Below, in pieces: positions 11,166 through 24,800 of a stretch of DNA of 64,000 bases. Location of the stretch: contig NC_081824.1 in assembly GCF_030867095.1 (NCBI RefSeq), positions 253,023,956-253,087,955 of the forward strand, given 5' to 3'. Made by a program: the position numbers and the translations under genes. This stretch comes from Alligator mississippiensis. Its lineage: Eukaryota; Chordata; Crocodylia; Alligatoridae. The stretch's first letter is position 1. The number at the start of each line of letters is the position of its first letter. The notes below the pieces were generated by a model. It was not told the DNA's origin, ran no database searches, and worked only from the letters and a program-made list of their open reading frames with translations.

Positions 11166-14100
11166 ACACTGCCTAAAAGAGCTTTCAAGATGGTACTGCC
11201 ACTATCTAAAAGAGTACCATTTTTTGCAACAATCACAGCATCCACTCTGTTGCTCCAACCACAATGCAAGTCATTTCCTGTGTTTGCTAAGCAGACTAAA
11301 CCAGGCACTCTCAAGCATGTAACAAAGAGAGCGAAAGAGAAATAAACTTCTAATATTTCAGTTTTAAAATAATCTTTGTTGTTGTTGTTTTTTATGGGGA
11401 ACACCTAAGTTTACGGTGACCCTTTAAACAAATACTTTCAGTCATATCCCAAAAAGTCCATTTTTAGTAGTTTCAGCAATGGGAACCTTTTAATTCTCCT
11501 TCTTCCATTGACCCACGTTCAAAGAGTACTTCAGGATAAGTCAATAAGAACTGTACCATCATAGCTCATTTTCTAATTCAATATTAATAGTACCTCAAGA
11601 AATGTGAAGTTATCTGTATGCCAGTAGTTGAAAAATGTTCTCTCTTCCGTGGAAAAGGAGGATTATTCTTAATACTACTCAGACAGAAGAAAGCCAGAAG
11701 TGAAAATATATTCAAAATCGTAGTCTCTCACTGCATCCTACACAAAAGACGCTCCTCATTTTCAGTAGCAATAAAACACTGAAGTCATTTGTCCAACTTC
11801 AAAAAAATGTTAAGTCAACATTATTTCTCATAGTACCTCAAGAGTTATAACCCAGATGTAGCAAGGGACTGTAGATGAGGATAGATCTGTACAGAGAAAA
11901 GTAAATATTTTAAAGTTTAGAAGTGTGGTGAAACAGTAGGATTTATTGCTACACCCGGTTTCTTTTTTTTTTTTTTTTCTTTTAATTTCATGGGACATGT
12001 GGAGAAAAAATATAACAAAGTCTGATGGAATATTAAAATGCACGTTATAGTTGCTTGCTTTGAGTAACATGAAAGCTGCTGACAAATGCAACAAAGTCTT
12101 AGTTAGGGTAAGAAGCAATCCAAGTCAACATATGTAAAACTGAAAGAGGTGAGAAACAAGCAAATGGACTGAAGTGACAACAGCCGGTATTCACCAGAAG
12201 CTTGTGACACGTTTCCTGTATCAGCAAGTTTCATGTTAACTACAGAGAGACTGAGAAACCATCACCCACTGAATTCAACACCATGGGCACAAGACAGGAA
12301 AAAAATAAAATTAAAAAGATGAAACTGACAGCTTTACTGCATGCTAACTATTAGATGCCATGCTAGTCACCTTACAGAAGAAGTTTTTAGAATTGCTACC
12401 ACCCAAGCCTCCCATAGCTCCATTTGCACTCTTTCTAGTCAACCATTCAATGAAAGGTGATGACTACCTAGATTTACCTCTGGCTCTAGATACCTCCATG
12501 ACTTACCATTCCCTGACAAAAAACTTGAGCATTTTTCTTGTACTTATGAACATGTACATACTTCAGAACTGCTGTCCTCTTCCAATATTGAAATTTAAGA
12601 CTACTGTCTTTCGTACAATTTTTTTTTTTTTTTTCAAATAAACTGTGGTTCAGCAAATGTTTCAGTGACAAGCTCAACATTACTGGAAATACCTACCGAT
12701 TTGCCTTCTTCTGGAAAAAGATATGGATTTATCACTACCTACAGACCCCAACAAACTACATACTACTGCTTTCCATATGGAACTGTAACCTCTCCATATA
12801 TGGTAGACTAACAAAATACTAAAAGGTGCCTATTTTCATTGCTCACTTTCACAATACATCCATATTTCTGAGAAAACACTGAGATGCTAATGTTAAGGTC
12901 AACTGCTATTATTTCTGCCCTCCGTTGTCTCCTCCCCATCTTTGTCCTCAGCCTAACTCATCTCTCCTCTTTCTCCTGTTTGGTTGCTTGTTTTCTCCAC
13001 TTGCTTTTCCTTTGTTCCTTCCAGGGTCAGGAACAGCACCTGGGAAGACTAGAGAAGAAAACAGCAGAATCACATGATCATCAGTCTCTCTCATAATTTC
13101 ATCTTGTAACAATATTCTATTATGTTCTGATTAATTTAGTATTTGGATTAAATATTTTTAAATTTTACTCCTATTTAGATTGTGGGCATTCATACCATAG
13201 GACAAATACAAGAAAGATAACACTGCAATAAAAAAATTAGTTTCTTTCTTTCCTAACCCTTCAACTTTGAATTTACAAATTTTAAATCACTGCTAACACA
13301 GGAGTTGGCATTTCATTTCTTTCAAAAAGAAAGATGGAAGAACTGTACCTGTTGCACTGCAAAGTTATGCAACTGAATCTTTGAAAAAGCATACAGGTTT
13401 TAAACTCAGCCTCTAGGTAGTTATGCAGTTATCATTGCAGGCAATTGGTTTCAAGCTGATCAACAAAATAAAAACCATGTCCTAATAATTTTCCATCTGA
13501 ACTCACATATTGACCATTCATCCTCTTACTAGATAAGAGACTCCCTGGAAGTTTGAAGCTTTACGGTTACACGATTTTAAGCAACACTCACAAAGATTTA
13601 CAACTTTTAAAAGCAGAAAGTCAATTTGCTTTTCTAAGAGAAGTTGCTTCAAAACTTTCCTGTTCTCAACATAAATTGTGTCATTGGGCTGACAGCAAGC
13701 ACAGTAAGTTTCATCCCAACAAATGCACTAGTCATGAGTAAGTAAATACAGAATGTTAAGTTACGCACTGCTTTACTTCCCGATCCTCAGTAATGCCCAA
13801 ATTAATGTTGATGCCTTTGAGTTAGAATGTTATTAAAAGCATGAGAAAGTCTGTCTAAACAGATTGTGGAACACAGAAACAGGCTTCTAAAATTACTGAC
13901 CAAGTAAAAACTGCTTTGAATTTTAAAACATTTTTCTCCAAGAGTTTGTTCAATATAAGTTTAAATATGAATTATACAGACATTTGATAATTGCCAGATT
14001 TGGCAAAAACTGCCTTAGTGTAGTCTATGCACAGCTGTCAAGCATGCTTTAATATGAAATCCTAAATACCTGAGACTCCAGTTTTTCCCCAGTTTCATAC

Positions 14101-14590
14101 TGCTGTAACTGTAATCTGCCAAGGTAACGGAACTGGTTGAATGTTCATGTGACAGGGCTACCAACAGTGCATTTTCTGAAGGGGTCCTTGACTTAAATTC
14201 ATTCCCTCCCATTTGGTCTGCCAAATCCAGATCTGCTAACATTCTGGCCAACACTCTACTCTGCACAGTATGTTTTTGGAAAGGGGTTGTTTTGCAAGTG
14301 CTTGCTTCAATTAAATTCATTATAAGAGGCCCACATTCATATACTACAGCATTACATAAGAAGGAGAACAGTGCTTTTACCATACATCCTAAAAAACAGG
14401 TGGGCTGGTGGTTACCACCTTCTGCTTTAAAAAAAAATAAAAAAATCCACTGCTTTTTTTTTAAAGGATTTTATATATAACTATCAAGTGAAAAACAATC
14501 ACCAATGCAGGGCATACTTGTTTCTTGTACCATAGCCTAGTAATTAAGGAATCTAGTAGACTGCTATCAAAAGTCTATAGGCAGGCACAG

Positions 14591-14672
14591 TTCTTTGGGT
14601 AGCTGTGATATCTTTTATTAGACCCACTAAATAGTTGGAAAAAAGTTATTTGCAAGCTTTTGGGCACAAACC
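14591..14672 (-). repeat. dispersed repeat, inverted partner of 55407-55490
   Basis: The reverse complement reads GTTTGTGCCCAAAAGCTTGC, then CCAACTATTTAGTGGGTCT and AATAAAAGATATCAC. It matches 55407-55490 closely over about 82 bases. It looks like the conserved tail of a reptilian interspersed repeat, family not determined. Confidence 0.8.
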
Positions 14673-14802
14673 AACAACCCCACACAAAAGGTCTATTGCA
14701 AGCAGTCCAAGCACTAAAGTCACATGAATGTCCTTCCTCTCTTGTAGCCTCAAGAATATCTGGAGTCCATAAGTTCTACATACATGATTTTATGCATCTC
14801 AA

Positions 14803-14850
14803 CATAAATTCATGCCAGTAATACTTTCTGAGATCCAGAGATTTACACTT
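14803..14850 (+). repeat. short word pair with 15870-15912
   Basis: ACATAAATTCATGCC followed by GTAATA and TTTTGAGAT-like sequence occurs here and at about 15870-15912 in the same orientation. Probably a small piece of a dispersed repeat. Confidence 0.5.
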
Positions 14851-15139
14851 CCATCTCCAGGGTCCCAGAAGTGTTTAACGTCTCAAACCAGATGGCCTCA
14901 AGAATACTGTATTTCACATATGTAATGCACACCTTCTCCCCAAAACAGCTGCTGAAAATTTCAGTACACCTCATGTGTCAGAAATAAAGTAAGAGCAGTT
15001 TTGGTTTTACCTAGAGCAGCAGAAAATAAAGACTGCTGACAGACATGAAAAACACACAGAAACAAAAAACCAGAAAAGAAAGCAGTACTTTACCAGAAGA
15101 GGAAGCGTGTTAGTTCAAGCCAGCTCCCCAGCACCTGCT

Positions 15140-15240
15140 TCAGTAGGACTTTCAGGTGTTTTTATCTAAAATTGATTCAATGTGCTATTGGATAAAAGCA
15201 CGAAAAACCCCTCTGAAGCACCCGATCTATACAGACGCTG
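15140..15240 (+). repeat. weak relative of the 97-bp palindromic core family
   Basis: Contains GTGCTATTGGATAAAAGCAC and then GAAGCACCCGATCTATACAGAC. This parallels CTGCTATTAGATAAAAGCCC and CTGATCTTTACAGAC of the core at 50260-50356, but is much more diverged. Confidence 0.45.
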
Positions 15241-15311
15241 GGCAAGCCAGGTCAAACTGATGTGATGCCTCTTTCTGGGCATGTGCTGTGCTCAGCACAG
15301 GGGCAGTAAGC

Positions 15312-15367
15312 TTTTTTTCTTTTTCTTTTCTTTTTTTTTTTTTTTTGGGGGGGGGGGGGAGGGGGAG
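15312..15367. repeat. T/C-rich tract joined to a poly-G run
   Basis: A T tract with scattered C (15312-15346) passes into 13 G (15347-15359) and more G-rich sequence. It has the same T-to-G polarity as the tract at 1537. Confidence 0.95.
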
Positions 15368-16413
15368 GGTGTCCACGTCCGTAAGCAGCCAAAATCTGTA
15401 GTAATTCACGGGGAGCAGAACAATGAGCAGGCTCCACTCCCTTGCTGCTGCTATTCAGTTACTTACTACAAGGAGAGATCCTTTTTTGTTCATTCTGCCT
15501 TTCAAAAACAAGGTGTGTGTTATATTCCGTGGGGTGCTGTATGTGAGAAAGCACAGCACAGCCTGGATGGTCTTTCAGTGTTACTAATTCTGGCACAGTT
15601 CTGCAGCTCTCGGAAGTCAAACAAGGAGCTCTCCTTGAAGAAATGCTTCATTCAGCGGTGTTTAAGTCCACCATGAAAAACAGTGAGACCTCAAACAGTC
15701 TTGTCTTCATCTCCTCAAGAAACCCTTTGACTGCGAGTATACTAGACCTGGCTTGTTTTCTATAATATTCTTTAGCTGGATGACAGCCAAATAAAGTTTC
15801 TGAGCACTGCCTAATGAGTTTGGTGGACAACTCCAGACAGTTCAGTCTTCAAACAATGGAAAGCATCTCCACATAAATTCATGCCTGTAATAGTTTTTGA
15901 GATTCAGAGTAGTGAGTTGAAAGCCAAGATCAGCTGGGTAAACATTTTAGTTCTACCTTGATTCCCACACTCCTGAAGCTGTTTTTATTCCCACTGTGAT
16001 ACTGCCAGCTGTCATATGTCCCAAAGTCTATTACTGACAAAAAAAGTACAAATTTCCCCACTTGGCACAAACCTGACACATGGATGCTTGCTCAGCTACA
16101 CGTGCATATACATGCACACTGAACAAACAAAGCTTCCTATATGTCCCCAAGTCACTTCTCTACAAAACTTAGATGCCCCAGAAGTCTTTCACACAATGGG
16201 AATTAGCCTACTTTAAGATTTGGTAAGATTTGATATTTTGAAGTCATATTCAGCAACTGTGGATATAGGGTTACGCAAGGTAGCAGTTTTTGCATTTCCT
16301 TGTTTTGCATCTAAGCAGCAATTTGCTAACAGAAATTTCTTGTGTACCATATTAGTTTCTGCTTTCAGGTGATTGGTACTGTATGCAAGAGAAAATCATT
16401 AAACATTTTATAT

Positions 16414-16849
16414 CAGCGGTGCTCGACCTTTTGGCTGAGCCAGAGCAAATGGGCAGTGCCTGATCCCTCCACAGGCCAAATTTGGCCAGTGAACCCAATC
16501 CGTCACCTGGGGCAGGCATGGCCCAAGCCCAATCCAGCCCCGTGGGGCAGGGTTGGAGGAGGGGGGAAGGGACAAGCTGGCCCTGCCCCATAATGAGAAG
16601 GAGGTGCAGCCTGGCCCCAGCCCAGCCACTCAGATGGAAGGGTAGTGTGACCCAGCCCCAATCTAGCCATTCAAGAGAAGGGTTGTGCCCAGTTCTTACC
16701 CACCTCCCAGGACTTCTGGCAGCAGGATGGGGTGGCAGTACTCCCACTGCTCCCCTGCCACCAAATTTTCTAACCTGTGGAGTCCTGCAATCTGGACACC
16801 AAGGCTCCATGGGCTGCATTTGGCTTGCAGGCCAGAGGTTGAGCACTCA
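16414..16849. mobile_element. non-autonomous hAT (Charlie-like) element (about 436 bp)
   Basis: The left end CAGCGGTGCTCGACCTTTTGG-like sequence and right end GAGGTTGAGCACTC form diverged inverted termini of the CAGNGGTTCTCAACC type typical of hAT-Charlie. The interior is GC-rich and non-coding. Target duplications are not clear, so the right boundary may be a few bases off. Confidence 0.75.
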
Positions 16850-18369
16850 ATAAAAGTAAGGCCTTAACAGAAAGCTTCTTATGCTTCCCACAAGTTACAC
16901 AACACCTTTTTGAGGCAGCTATGCAACTCTCCACAGGTTTTGGGAACATGTTCACAGCTAGGTGTTTCATTCACTAATATATATATGGCTGCACCAGAAA
17001 ATTCACATTTGCTTAGCCAGCAGTCAAGTACTCTACTTATTTGAACCAATGAATTTCTTTCACCCCAAAAAAAACACCCACAGGGGACAGTTTGATGTGT
17101 TCCAGACATTTCTCAGTTCATGTTCTAGCTGCATCAACCAAGCCTGTGTACACATCTATGCATAGGTTTTATAAGTGCATTTAGAACAGTGTATAAACCA
17201 AGGAAATTAAAATGGACTGGCCTTGGCAAAAGCTGTAAGAACTGCAGAGAAGTCACCCCCCACACCTAAGAAAACAAATCAAATTACATTTTGCAGCAGC
17301 AAATAGACTGCAGTTTATTTTACTGCAAAGAACACTCTGGGCCCGGCTGGAAAGCTAAACGATTGCTTGCCTTTTTGGCAAAAGATGCTGTCTTGGAACT
17401 ACAGGCCACGGTTTATAGCTTGCTAGCACTATACTCCTTATAAAGATCAAAACAAACTTTGTCCTGCAGTAGTAACAGTTGTGGCTCTGCTAGTACATAC
17501 TCCTTCTTGGTTGGAAAAATTAAGCTAGTGCTTTTCTCCTGGTTATGAGTTTGAAGCCAGTACCCAAGCTCTCCCCCTCCTAACTCACCACAGACATCTG
17601 ATCAGAGCACTTACTGAAATGACAAACACACACTCAGCTTCATGCATGCTCAACAATGCACTTACTAGGGCCATTCCCTCTTGCTTCTGATCAGTTGCTC
17701 AGTACTGCAGCGTCTGATATCACCCAGCGCATCCAAGACTCCTGCGTTGGCTTGTCTAGCACACAATGGATGTGCTGCCCAGATAACATTTCTACTAGCC
17801 CAGAGGTTCTGGCAGGTGGATTTTCCCCAATCCTCTCCAGAGAACTGACAGATCAGTCGCTTTTTAAGGACCCTCTGACCTGTTAAGTCTTAAGACATGA
17901 TTCCAGGCACAAATCCAAGGTCACAGAACTGGTTCGATCCATTCAAGAGCTGAATAAACTCTGAAACTCAACAGCATCGCAACTCTATTCCCCTTGACCC
18001 TGATAATCAATTAGCCCAAGGGAATTATTACAGATTAATTCACATCTACAAATTCAAAGCATGCTTTACACTCAGCAATGCTGGCAATGCAGTATTACTG
18101 TTTTGTACATTCAATATGATTACTATGGTTATTAAAGCCTATGAAGCAAGAATATCCTCTCAATTCCACTTAGATCTACAGAACTGTGAGGACAAATATA
18201 CTGAATACAGACTTATCAAGTTACGTTAAACAGAGTGAACCACACCACTTGTCTGCACCACAACTGCCAACTTCTACTCTTTAGTAACCTGGAGTCAGCT
18301 TTCTATTGCAGACACCAATATATTCTTTAAATCCCAAGCCAAGCTCATTCAGTAAAAACTAGCTCCATT

Positions 18370-19930
18370 CTGCTAATGTTGCAGTGATGCTGTAGTCACA
18401 ATGGTCCACGGAACATGCAAGACAAATGCAGGAGTGAAGCTGAGCTAAGCATACTTGCTCACTCCCCTTGGACAGATTAAGACCTACAATACCAGGCTCT
18501 CAGTCAAGGTCAGACTGTTACACTTGCTGCAATACCAGAGATACTGGAACTACTTCATCACAGTCTGCTCTAAATGTGTCCTCCTTGGTTGACAAAAGAA
18601 TGGGGTCCATGCCTCCACTAGGGAGGACAGGTAACAACTTCTAGTAAGGATGCTGCTGTGAATCTTGCTCAGAAATCCCCTGGCTCTTAATATGAGAGAC
18701 AAATGACCAACCTATATCCTACATTCCAGCACAGAGAGCCCAGTGAAACAACTCCATCATCTTAAGTCTCCTCACCCTTTATCATGTGGGGCAGGTTAAC
18801 AGACCTGGCCAGAGATACTGTTCCTTGCAGCAGATGAAAATAGGGTGCCAGAGTCTAACAGTATGAGACTCTCAGTAGCCTGTGATAGCACTGAATGTGA
18901 GGGACTGCTGACATGTGCAGCAGGAATGGTCAGTGCTATTTCTGACTGATCTTGGGGTATTTTAGATGGTGGTGCAGGGAGACTGGTTATCTTCTCTCAA
19001 GACACCAACATATAATACTTCGCAAGAACGCAACTCATTAGCCTGGCTGTTCACACTATAACTTGGACCACTACAGTGACATTCAACTCTATCCCGTATT
19101 ATCCAGACAACTGCTGAATGTATGGCATGCTAGCTGCAGAAGACTGAGACACAGATGAGAACTAGCTAATTAAAGCACAAAAGCAGGTAAAACCAAGATG
19201 ATGCTCATTGGTGGGAAAAATGCAACTTAAATATGAAGAGAATGATGTTTTGCACCTCACCACATGAGCTGAAGAGAGTGCCAAACCCTCAGCTATCATT
19301 CCTGATCATAATGCAGCAGAGCCCCACCTTTTCCATCTAAGCTTGATCAAGTCATAGCAGTCATTCTACTAAGATGCAGACCTTGCCACCATGATCCTCA
19401 AGACTTTGTTTCCTCATGACTGGATCACAGCAGTGCTAACTAGATAGGGGTACACCTTAAAACCAATCCAGAAACTATCATGGCGCAGACTATGGCCGCC
19501 TATTTATTGGGGGCCAATTACTGGTGACAGTGCATGACATCTGTGCTCCATGATCACAACCACTGCTTACAGGTTTCTGAACTATATTTAAAGGTATACA
19601 GGAAGACCACTTAATGCTGTACACAAGTTGCTTACAAGTCCACCTCATTCTTCACACCATACTGCTAAACTTATAATCAGAGGTCCTTGAATTGAAGAAG
19701 GGGGAAAGCTGGTGACAGGACATTCTCCTTTAGGGGTTCCCAACACTGCAATATGCTCTCCCCCAGGTCAGAAAAGCCCAGTTCTACTAGCTTTCAAGAC
19801 AGACAAGGTAGATCTATTGTACATGCTGCTACAAAAGGATGGCCTTGATAAAGATACACCCACGAAGTTTGGTATCATATGAGGTTGAGCAGATATGGCT
19901 GTCAAGAAGATGAGAGGTATACACTACCAT
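18370..19930 (+). mobile_element. probable ancient non-LTR retrotransposon (L2/CR1-like) fragment
   Basis: The phrasing of this stretch, such as GACTGGATCACAGCAGTGC and then CCCCAGGTCAGAAAAGC, resembles the degenerate 3' part of a vertebrate LINE ORF2 as I recall it. All frames are broken by many stops and no domain can be confirmed. Boundaries and family are guesses from wording alone. Confidence 0.35.
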
Positions 19931-20885
19931 TTAATTTTATATTATTTTAAGTTGCATCAGGCATGCTCCAATTCTGCATAAACTCCCTGCTGGTTTCATG
20001 TGAATCCATCCACTTAAGGAAACAAGCGCAGAGCTCATCTTTCAAAGATGCCCTGCACAGATGCTCATTAAACCTAAGGGTTAAGTGGTGCAACCCCTCT
20101 CACTGCAGAATTTCTACCACTGGCTACTGCCAAGCTGTGAATGTCTCCCAAACCTTCTCCTCACAGCTGAGAGAGTGCCTGGGCAGCATTAAAAGTACCA
20201 GAATTAAAGGAAAATTTAAACTGGAAACAAGTCAAGAAAAAAATTCTATTAGTAAGTCTTTAGTTTAGTCTGCTGAAGCTGTAAAGTGCTGAGGCTTAAA
20301 GACTTAAAACTGGTTTGAAACAAGCCACTTGGAGAAACACACAAAAACCTGTACTGGCTATAGCAATGACCCCAAAGCCTTTCCCACCTTTAACTGTTAT
20401 TAGACCCAACCACACAGAATAAGCATATTATTCTGCTGTATTCAAATGATTTAGAGGATTTAGCATCAACACCCCTTTGAGATGAATGGGAGTAGGTCAC
20501 ACCTCTATGCTACAAAACCACAGCTTTTTTGCAGGCACAGATGCTTTGTCTAGCCTCAGGATTTTTGCTAGGTCTCCTGAGACTGCAGCTCTGCAAATGC
20601 TAAATGGTGAGAGAACTGACAGAAACATGCATTGTATTTTCCCCACTTACAATCCACACTTAGACCCACTCACTCAGAGGAGGGCTGGAAGATGCCGCTG
20701 CAAGAAAACCTGCATCCTGCCTAAACTAAGGTTTGCACCAGCTGTACAACAGCAGGCACTCCAGAGGAAAAAGTGGCAAATGGAGGAAGAACCATGAAGA
20801 CAGTCCTGTCAATCACTTACATTTTGGGAATATTTTACACCCCCACCCCCAAATTGTGCTCTCCTCCACCCAGCCACTCTTAGTA

Positions 20886-21867
20886 CAGGGGAGGGCAAAA
20901 TATGCCCCACACATCAGATCCAGCCCACCAAGGTATTCTGTCCTGCCTTTGGCAGGTCCCTTGGTCCCACCCAGCCCTGGCACAGGGGGCAGCCTAAGCC
21001 ATGGTGCATGCAACCATTTCCATTGCCCCCAGGTGCACAGCAGTGCTGGGGTTGCATGGCAGCCAGACTCATTTCCCCAGCAGCAGCAGGTCCTTCCAGC
21101 TGCCTAGCCACTGAACCCAGCCCCACTGCCTGGGCACCACAGCAAGTCTGCTCCACACCCACCACCAGGGCAGGACCTGCCCAGGCAGGACGCAGTGGGC
21201 AGAGAGGGCAGGATGGGGCTGTGGGCAAGCAGGACAGAAGCAGGACAGGTGGGTAAGGTCAGGAGCACAGGGTGGGATTGCAGGCCAGTGACAGTGCAGG
21301 ACTGGGGCTTAGGGTAGAGCCCTGATCCACTGCCCACATGCCCCTTCCTGTGGAACCAGTGCCTGTTGCAGGGCCATACCAGAAGCGGACTGCAGCTCTG
21401 CCCCAAGGCCCAGTCCCAAGATCCCAGACCCAGCCGTGCACACAGCTCCCTGCCTCCCCATGGCCCATGTCATCCACCTGTGCAGGTCCTGGCCCATCTA
21501 CTTGGAGCCCCTGCAATCACTGGGCAGTGACTGCAGGGCTGCGGCCTGGGACAGAGCTAAAATCCACTCCCTGCATGCCCCCGTCTGCAGAACCAGCACC
21601 CATTACAGGGGCATGCAAGCAGCAGATCACAGCTCTGCCTTAGGCCCTGGTCCCATGCTGTCACTGCCCCATGATTCCAGCTCCAGCCCCATCGAGCCCA
21701 CTCCAGGATGCCTCTCTACCTACTCACTCAGCCAAGCGTGGAGCAGAACCACTCAGGGAGTTTTGGTGAGCTGTTGAGCAGGGGCAGGAAGTGGGTGTTG
21801 ACCCAGCCCATGACAGCTCACTAAAACTCCCTATGTGGCCCACAGGCTAAATAATTGTCCACCCCTG
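20886..21867. mobile_element. non-autonomous hAT element (982 bp)
   Basis: The left end CAGGGGAGGGCAAAA and right end ATTGTCCACCCCTG are inverted repeats. Target duplications TCTTAGTA (20878-20885) and CCTTAGTA (21868-21875) differ at one base. The GC-rich interior has a duplicated module of roughly 230 bases, with CAGCTCTGCCCCAAGGCCC near 21390 echoed by CAGCTCTGCCTTAGGCCC near 21628. There is no transposase; open frames of about 100 codons on both strands reflect composition. Confidence 0.9.
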
Positions 21868-24800
21868 CCTTAGTAGAATCTAATTACTACATAAGGATAA
21901 AATGCTAACAGTCAGAATTGTCAACTGATTAAGTAAACAAGCTGCTTGTAGTACTCCTTTTCAAACTGCAAGGTGTGGCTTTGAGGCAAGGCTGCAAGAC
22001 ATTTTTTACCTAGTTAGCCCTGTGACAAGCCTGACAAGAGGCAGATACATTTTTCAACTGTGAATTGTAGACTTACCCTGCCAGAAGTAGCAAAGCAGCT
22101 GGATGAGGGGTAGGGATGCCAAGACTACATGTTCTCAGGTGGCTCACAGCAAAGCAAAGTGACTCCCTTTCAACAGGGAGAGCAGATGGGCAGACCAGAA
22201 AGGTTTCTGGAACTGAAAGCCATTAGCTAGACAGCTATCAAATACAGAAAGTGGAGTTGTCATTCCCCGCCCCCCAAACCCTTGGGTCAAAAGGGAAGAG
22301 AATGCAGTATTTCTCTTCAACTTTTCATCAGTTGCTACTTCAAGCACCATCTCCAACTCATGGGCCACCCAAAATCCTTGCTGCACACTAACCTGGATAT
22401 CTTAGTGTACTATACCAATCCTATTAGGCTAAACCATCAGATACCAGGTTCCACTTCAAAGACAGCTACATGGCAGCACACAATAGCCTGTAGCTGTTGT
22501 TTATCAGTGAAGCAGTTCCCAGGCTTTACTGGTACCGCATTCTGAAAGTACATGGATGGGGCTTATATCCCACTAAAAGTTCAAGACCTCTTACCACAGC
22601 TTCTTGTGCATTTTGAATTTAAGAAAAAAAAAAAAAAAGCCCTGCAGAGAAAATAAAATGAACTTCAGATTCAACAGAAAGGATGATGTGCAATGTTTTC
22701 CCCCACCAAATCCATCTTCCTAACTAAGACTTTATTGTGATCCTTCACTCTGAAGAGGCCATTAAGTTGCACCTTGGGCAGGAGACTATGAAGAGAGCCC
22801 ATTATTTAGCTAAAGCAAGTTTACTGCACAGTATTAACAGTTGCTTTTATGAAGACCCAGGCATAAGCAGTCCTATTGCAGATGCATGACATTTATGCAT
22901 AAAAGAGCTTATTACACCCCTTAAGCACACAGCCTGGGGTGACTCATTGCAGACAGTGACAAAGTAATAATTTATTGACAACACTATAAAAGATTTTCTG
23001 TAACTGTATCAAGTGCTTTAGTGTTATTCAAACCACTCATCCCCAGCCACCCAAACTCACTTCTACCACCTGTACAATTTGACACTTGCAAGCTCTCTCA
23101 TTTAAAACAACCTTTTTAAGAAATTAATATTTTTCAGCCATACAAGCCATATCTCGGCATTGGCAGGTGGGTCACATTAGCAAGCAGTAATCTGAACAGT
23201 AACCTGAAAGCCTTGAAGTTATTAGTTGACTATTTAAAATATAAAACACACAATTCTGGTTTGTTCTTTGAACTTTCAGATGTTAAAAAGATTGCAGTTG
23301 GACTTCCACAACAAAAGCATCTCGTATTTGTTACACTGCACTGAATTAATTCTTCAGAATTAGGAGACTTAACACAGATGTCTTTCAGCAACATACAGAA
23401 AAAAGATTTTGTGCAGACCTATAAACAGAGGAAGCTACTTGGGTAGCTTCCCAAGTACAGGGTGGGAGAGGGAATTATGTTAAAAAACATCAAAGCTAAA
23501 AAACATGCAATGGCTCTCTGAAGATACTCGACTGACAAGGTTAGAGGTGAGGACCAGTACTCAACATGTATAACTCCACCCCTGGAAGGAAGATTCTCAT
23601 GTCAGTACATCCATTACAGGCTTTTCCCTAGAGAGGCAGGTAATCTCTTCTGTAGACAGGTAAAAATGCAAATGAGAACTGCCTTCCTCCACCAAGGTTG
23701 GAAGAAAACAGGCCACTGGGAATCTTATGCCTTTTCCTGATTCCAAACTCAAAATTCACTCTTTCATATGAGTCTCTGGGAACCAGGGCCAGATCAAAAA
23801 GAAAAAAAAGTGTTTAATCAGAACTCTATTTCCAGGACAGCAATTGCCAATACCCACCTAAATGCTACTGTACATGCTCAGAATCACCGGCTTCCTAGCA
23901 AAGCACGGGTCGCTCACCCAAGGCAGTCTGCAATTCACAAATAGGGACCCCAATCCAGCAAGCCTAAGCAGGCTCAACACACCCAAACATTTTGTTTGGT
24001 ACAAAGCAGCAGGGCCCACCTCTGACAACAGAGTGCTCAGATTTCTCACCTAGGGAGTGAGAGTCCTCAGTTCTAGGCCCTGTTCAGCCTGAGGAGCTCA
24101 AACTCAGGATGCCAAGGAAGCAGACAGGGAAGCTGGGACTCCCACTCCTCCCAGGGACATGCCCCCTCATTGGGCTATAATATCTCCATCAGCCTGCTAT
24201 AGTGAAATTGGGCTAGCTACTATTGTGTAGACATGAAGGCATTGGGTAGGTCTCCATGCCAGTCTAACGGGTTAGGCTCTCTCTGGAGAGATGGAAGAAT
24301 TAGTCTGAAGCACTTCCAGCGAAGGACAGGCTATAATCCATCTCTCCCATTCCTCAGCAGGAGCTCTAGCCACTGGCTATTATGCAGAAGAGGGCAACCA
24401 CCACCACTGGCAGTCAAAAAGACAGCAAGTCTTCCAGCCATATCCAAAGGAAGAACTTAGGGGCTAAAGCGCAGGGGCTCTGGGCTGTGAATCCTACAGT
24501 CACATCAGCATCCAACTCATGGCCACAAGTAGGCATTCAAGGTTGAAAGGAAAGGAGAAAAAAAGACAGGTCCCCTGTGCTCCTACTTTTTCAGTGACCC
24601 TTTCCTGAAATCAGGGTGCTGCCTACTGTCAACACCCTTCCTGGTGCCTACCACTCCTTCCCCTCTAAACACGAAGCTTAACATCCGATTTGGATTTGTG
24701 AATTGTTTGCCGAGCCCAAGGCCACTTGTGGGTCTGAGCTTAAAGTCTGATGAAGTGGGTGAAAAGGAGTCACACACTTGCCCTCCCCCTCCTAAAGCTC

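Noticed and set aside
17900-17950. tRNA-like B box (GGTTCGATCC at about 17932)
   Set aside because: No matching A box, acceptor stem or anticodon arm could be placed upstream.
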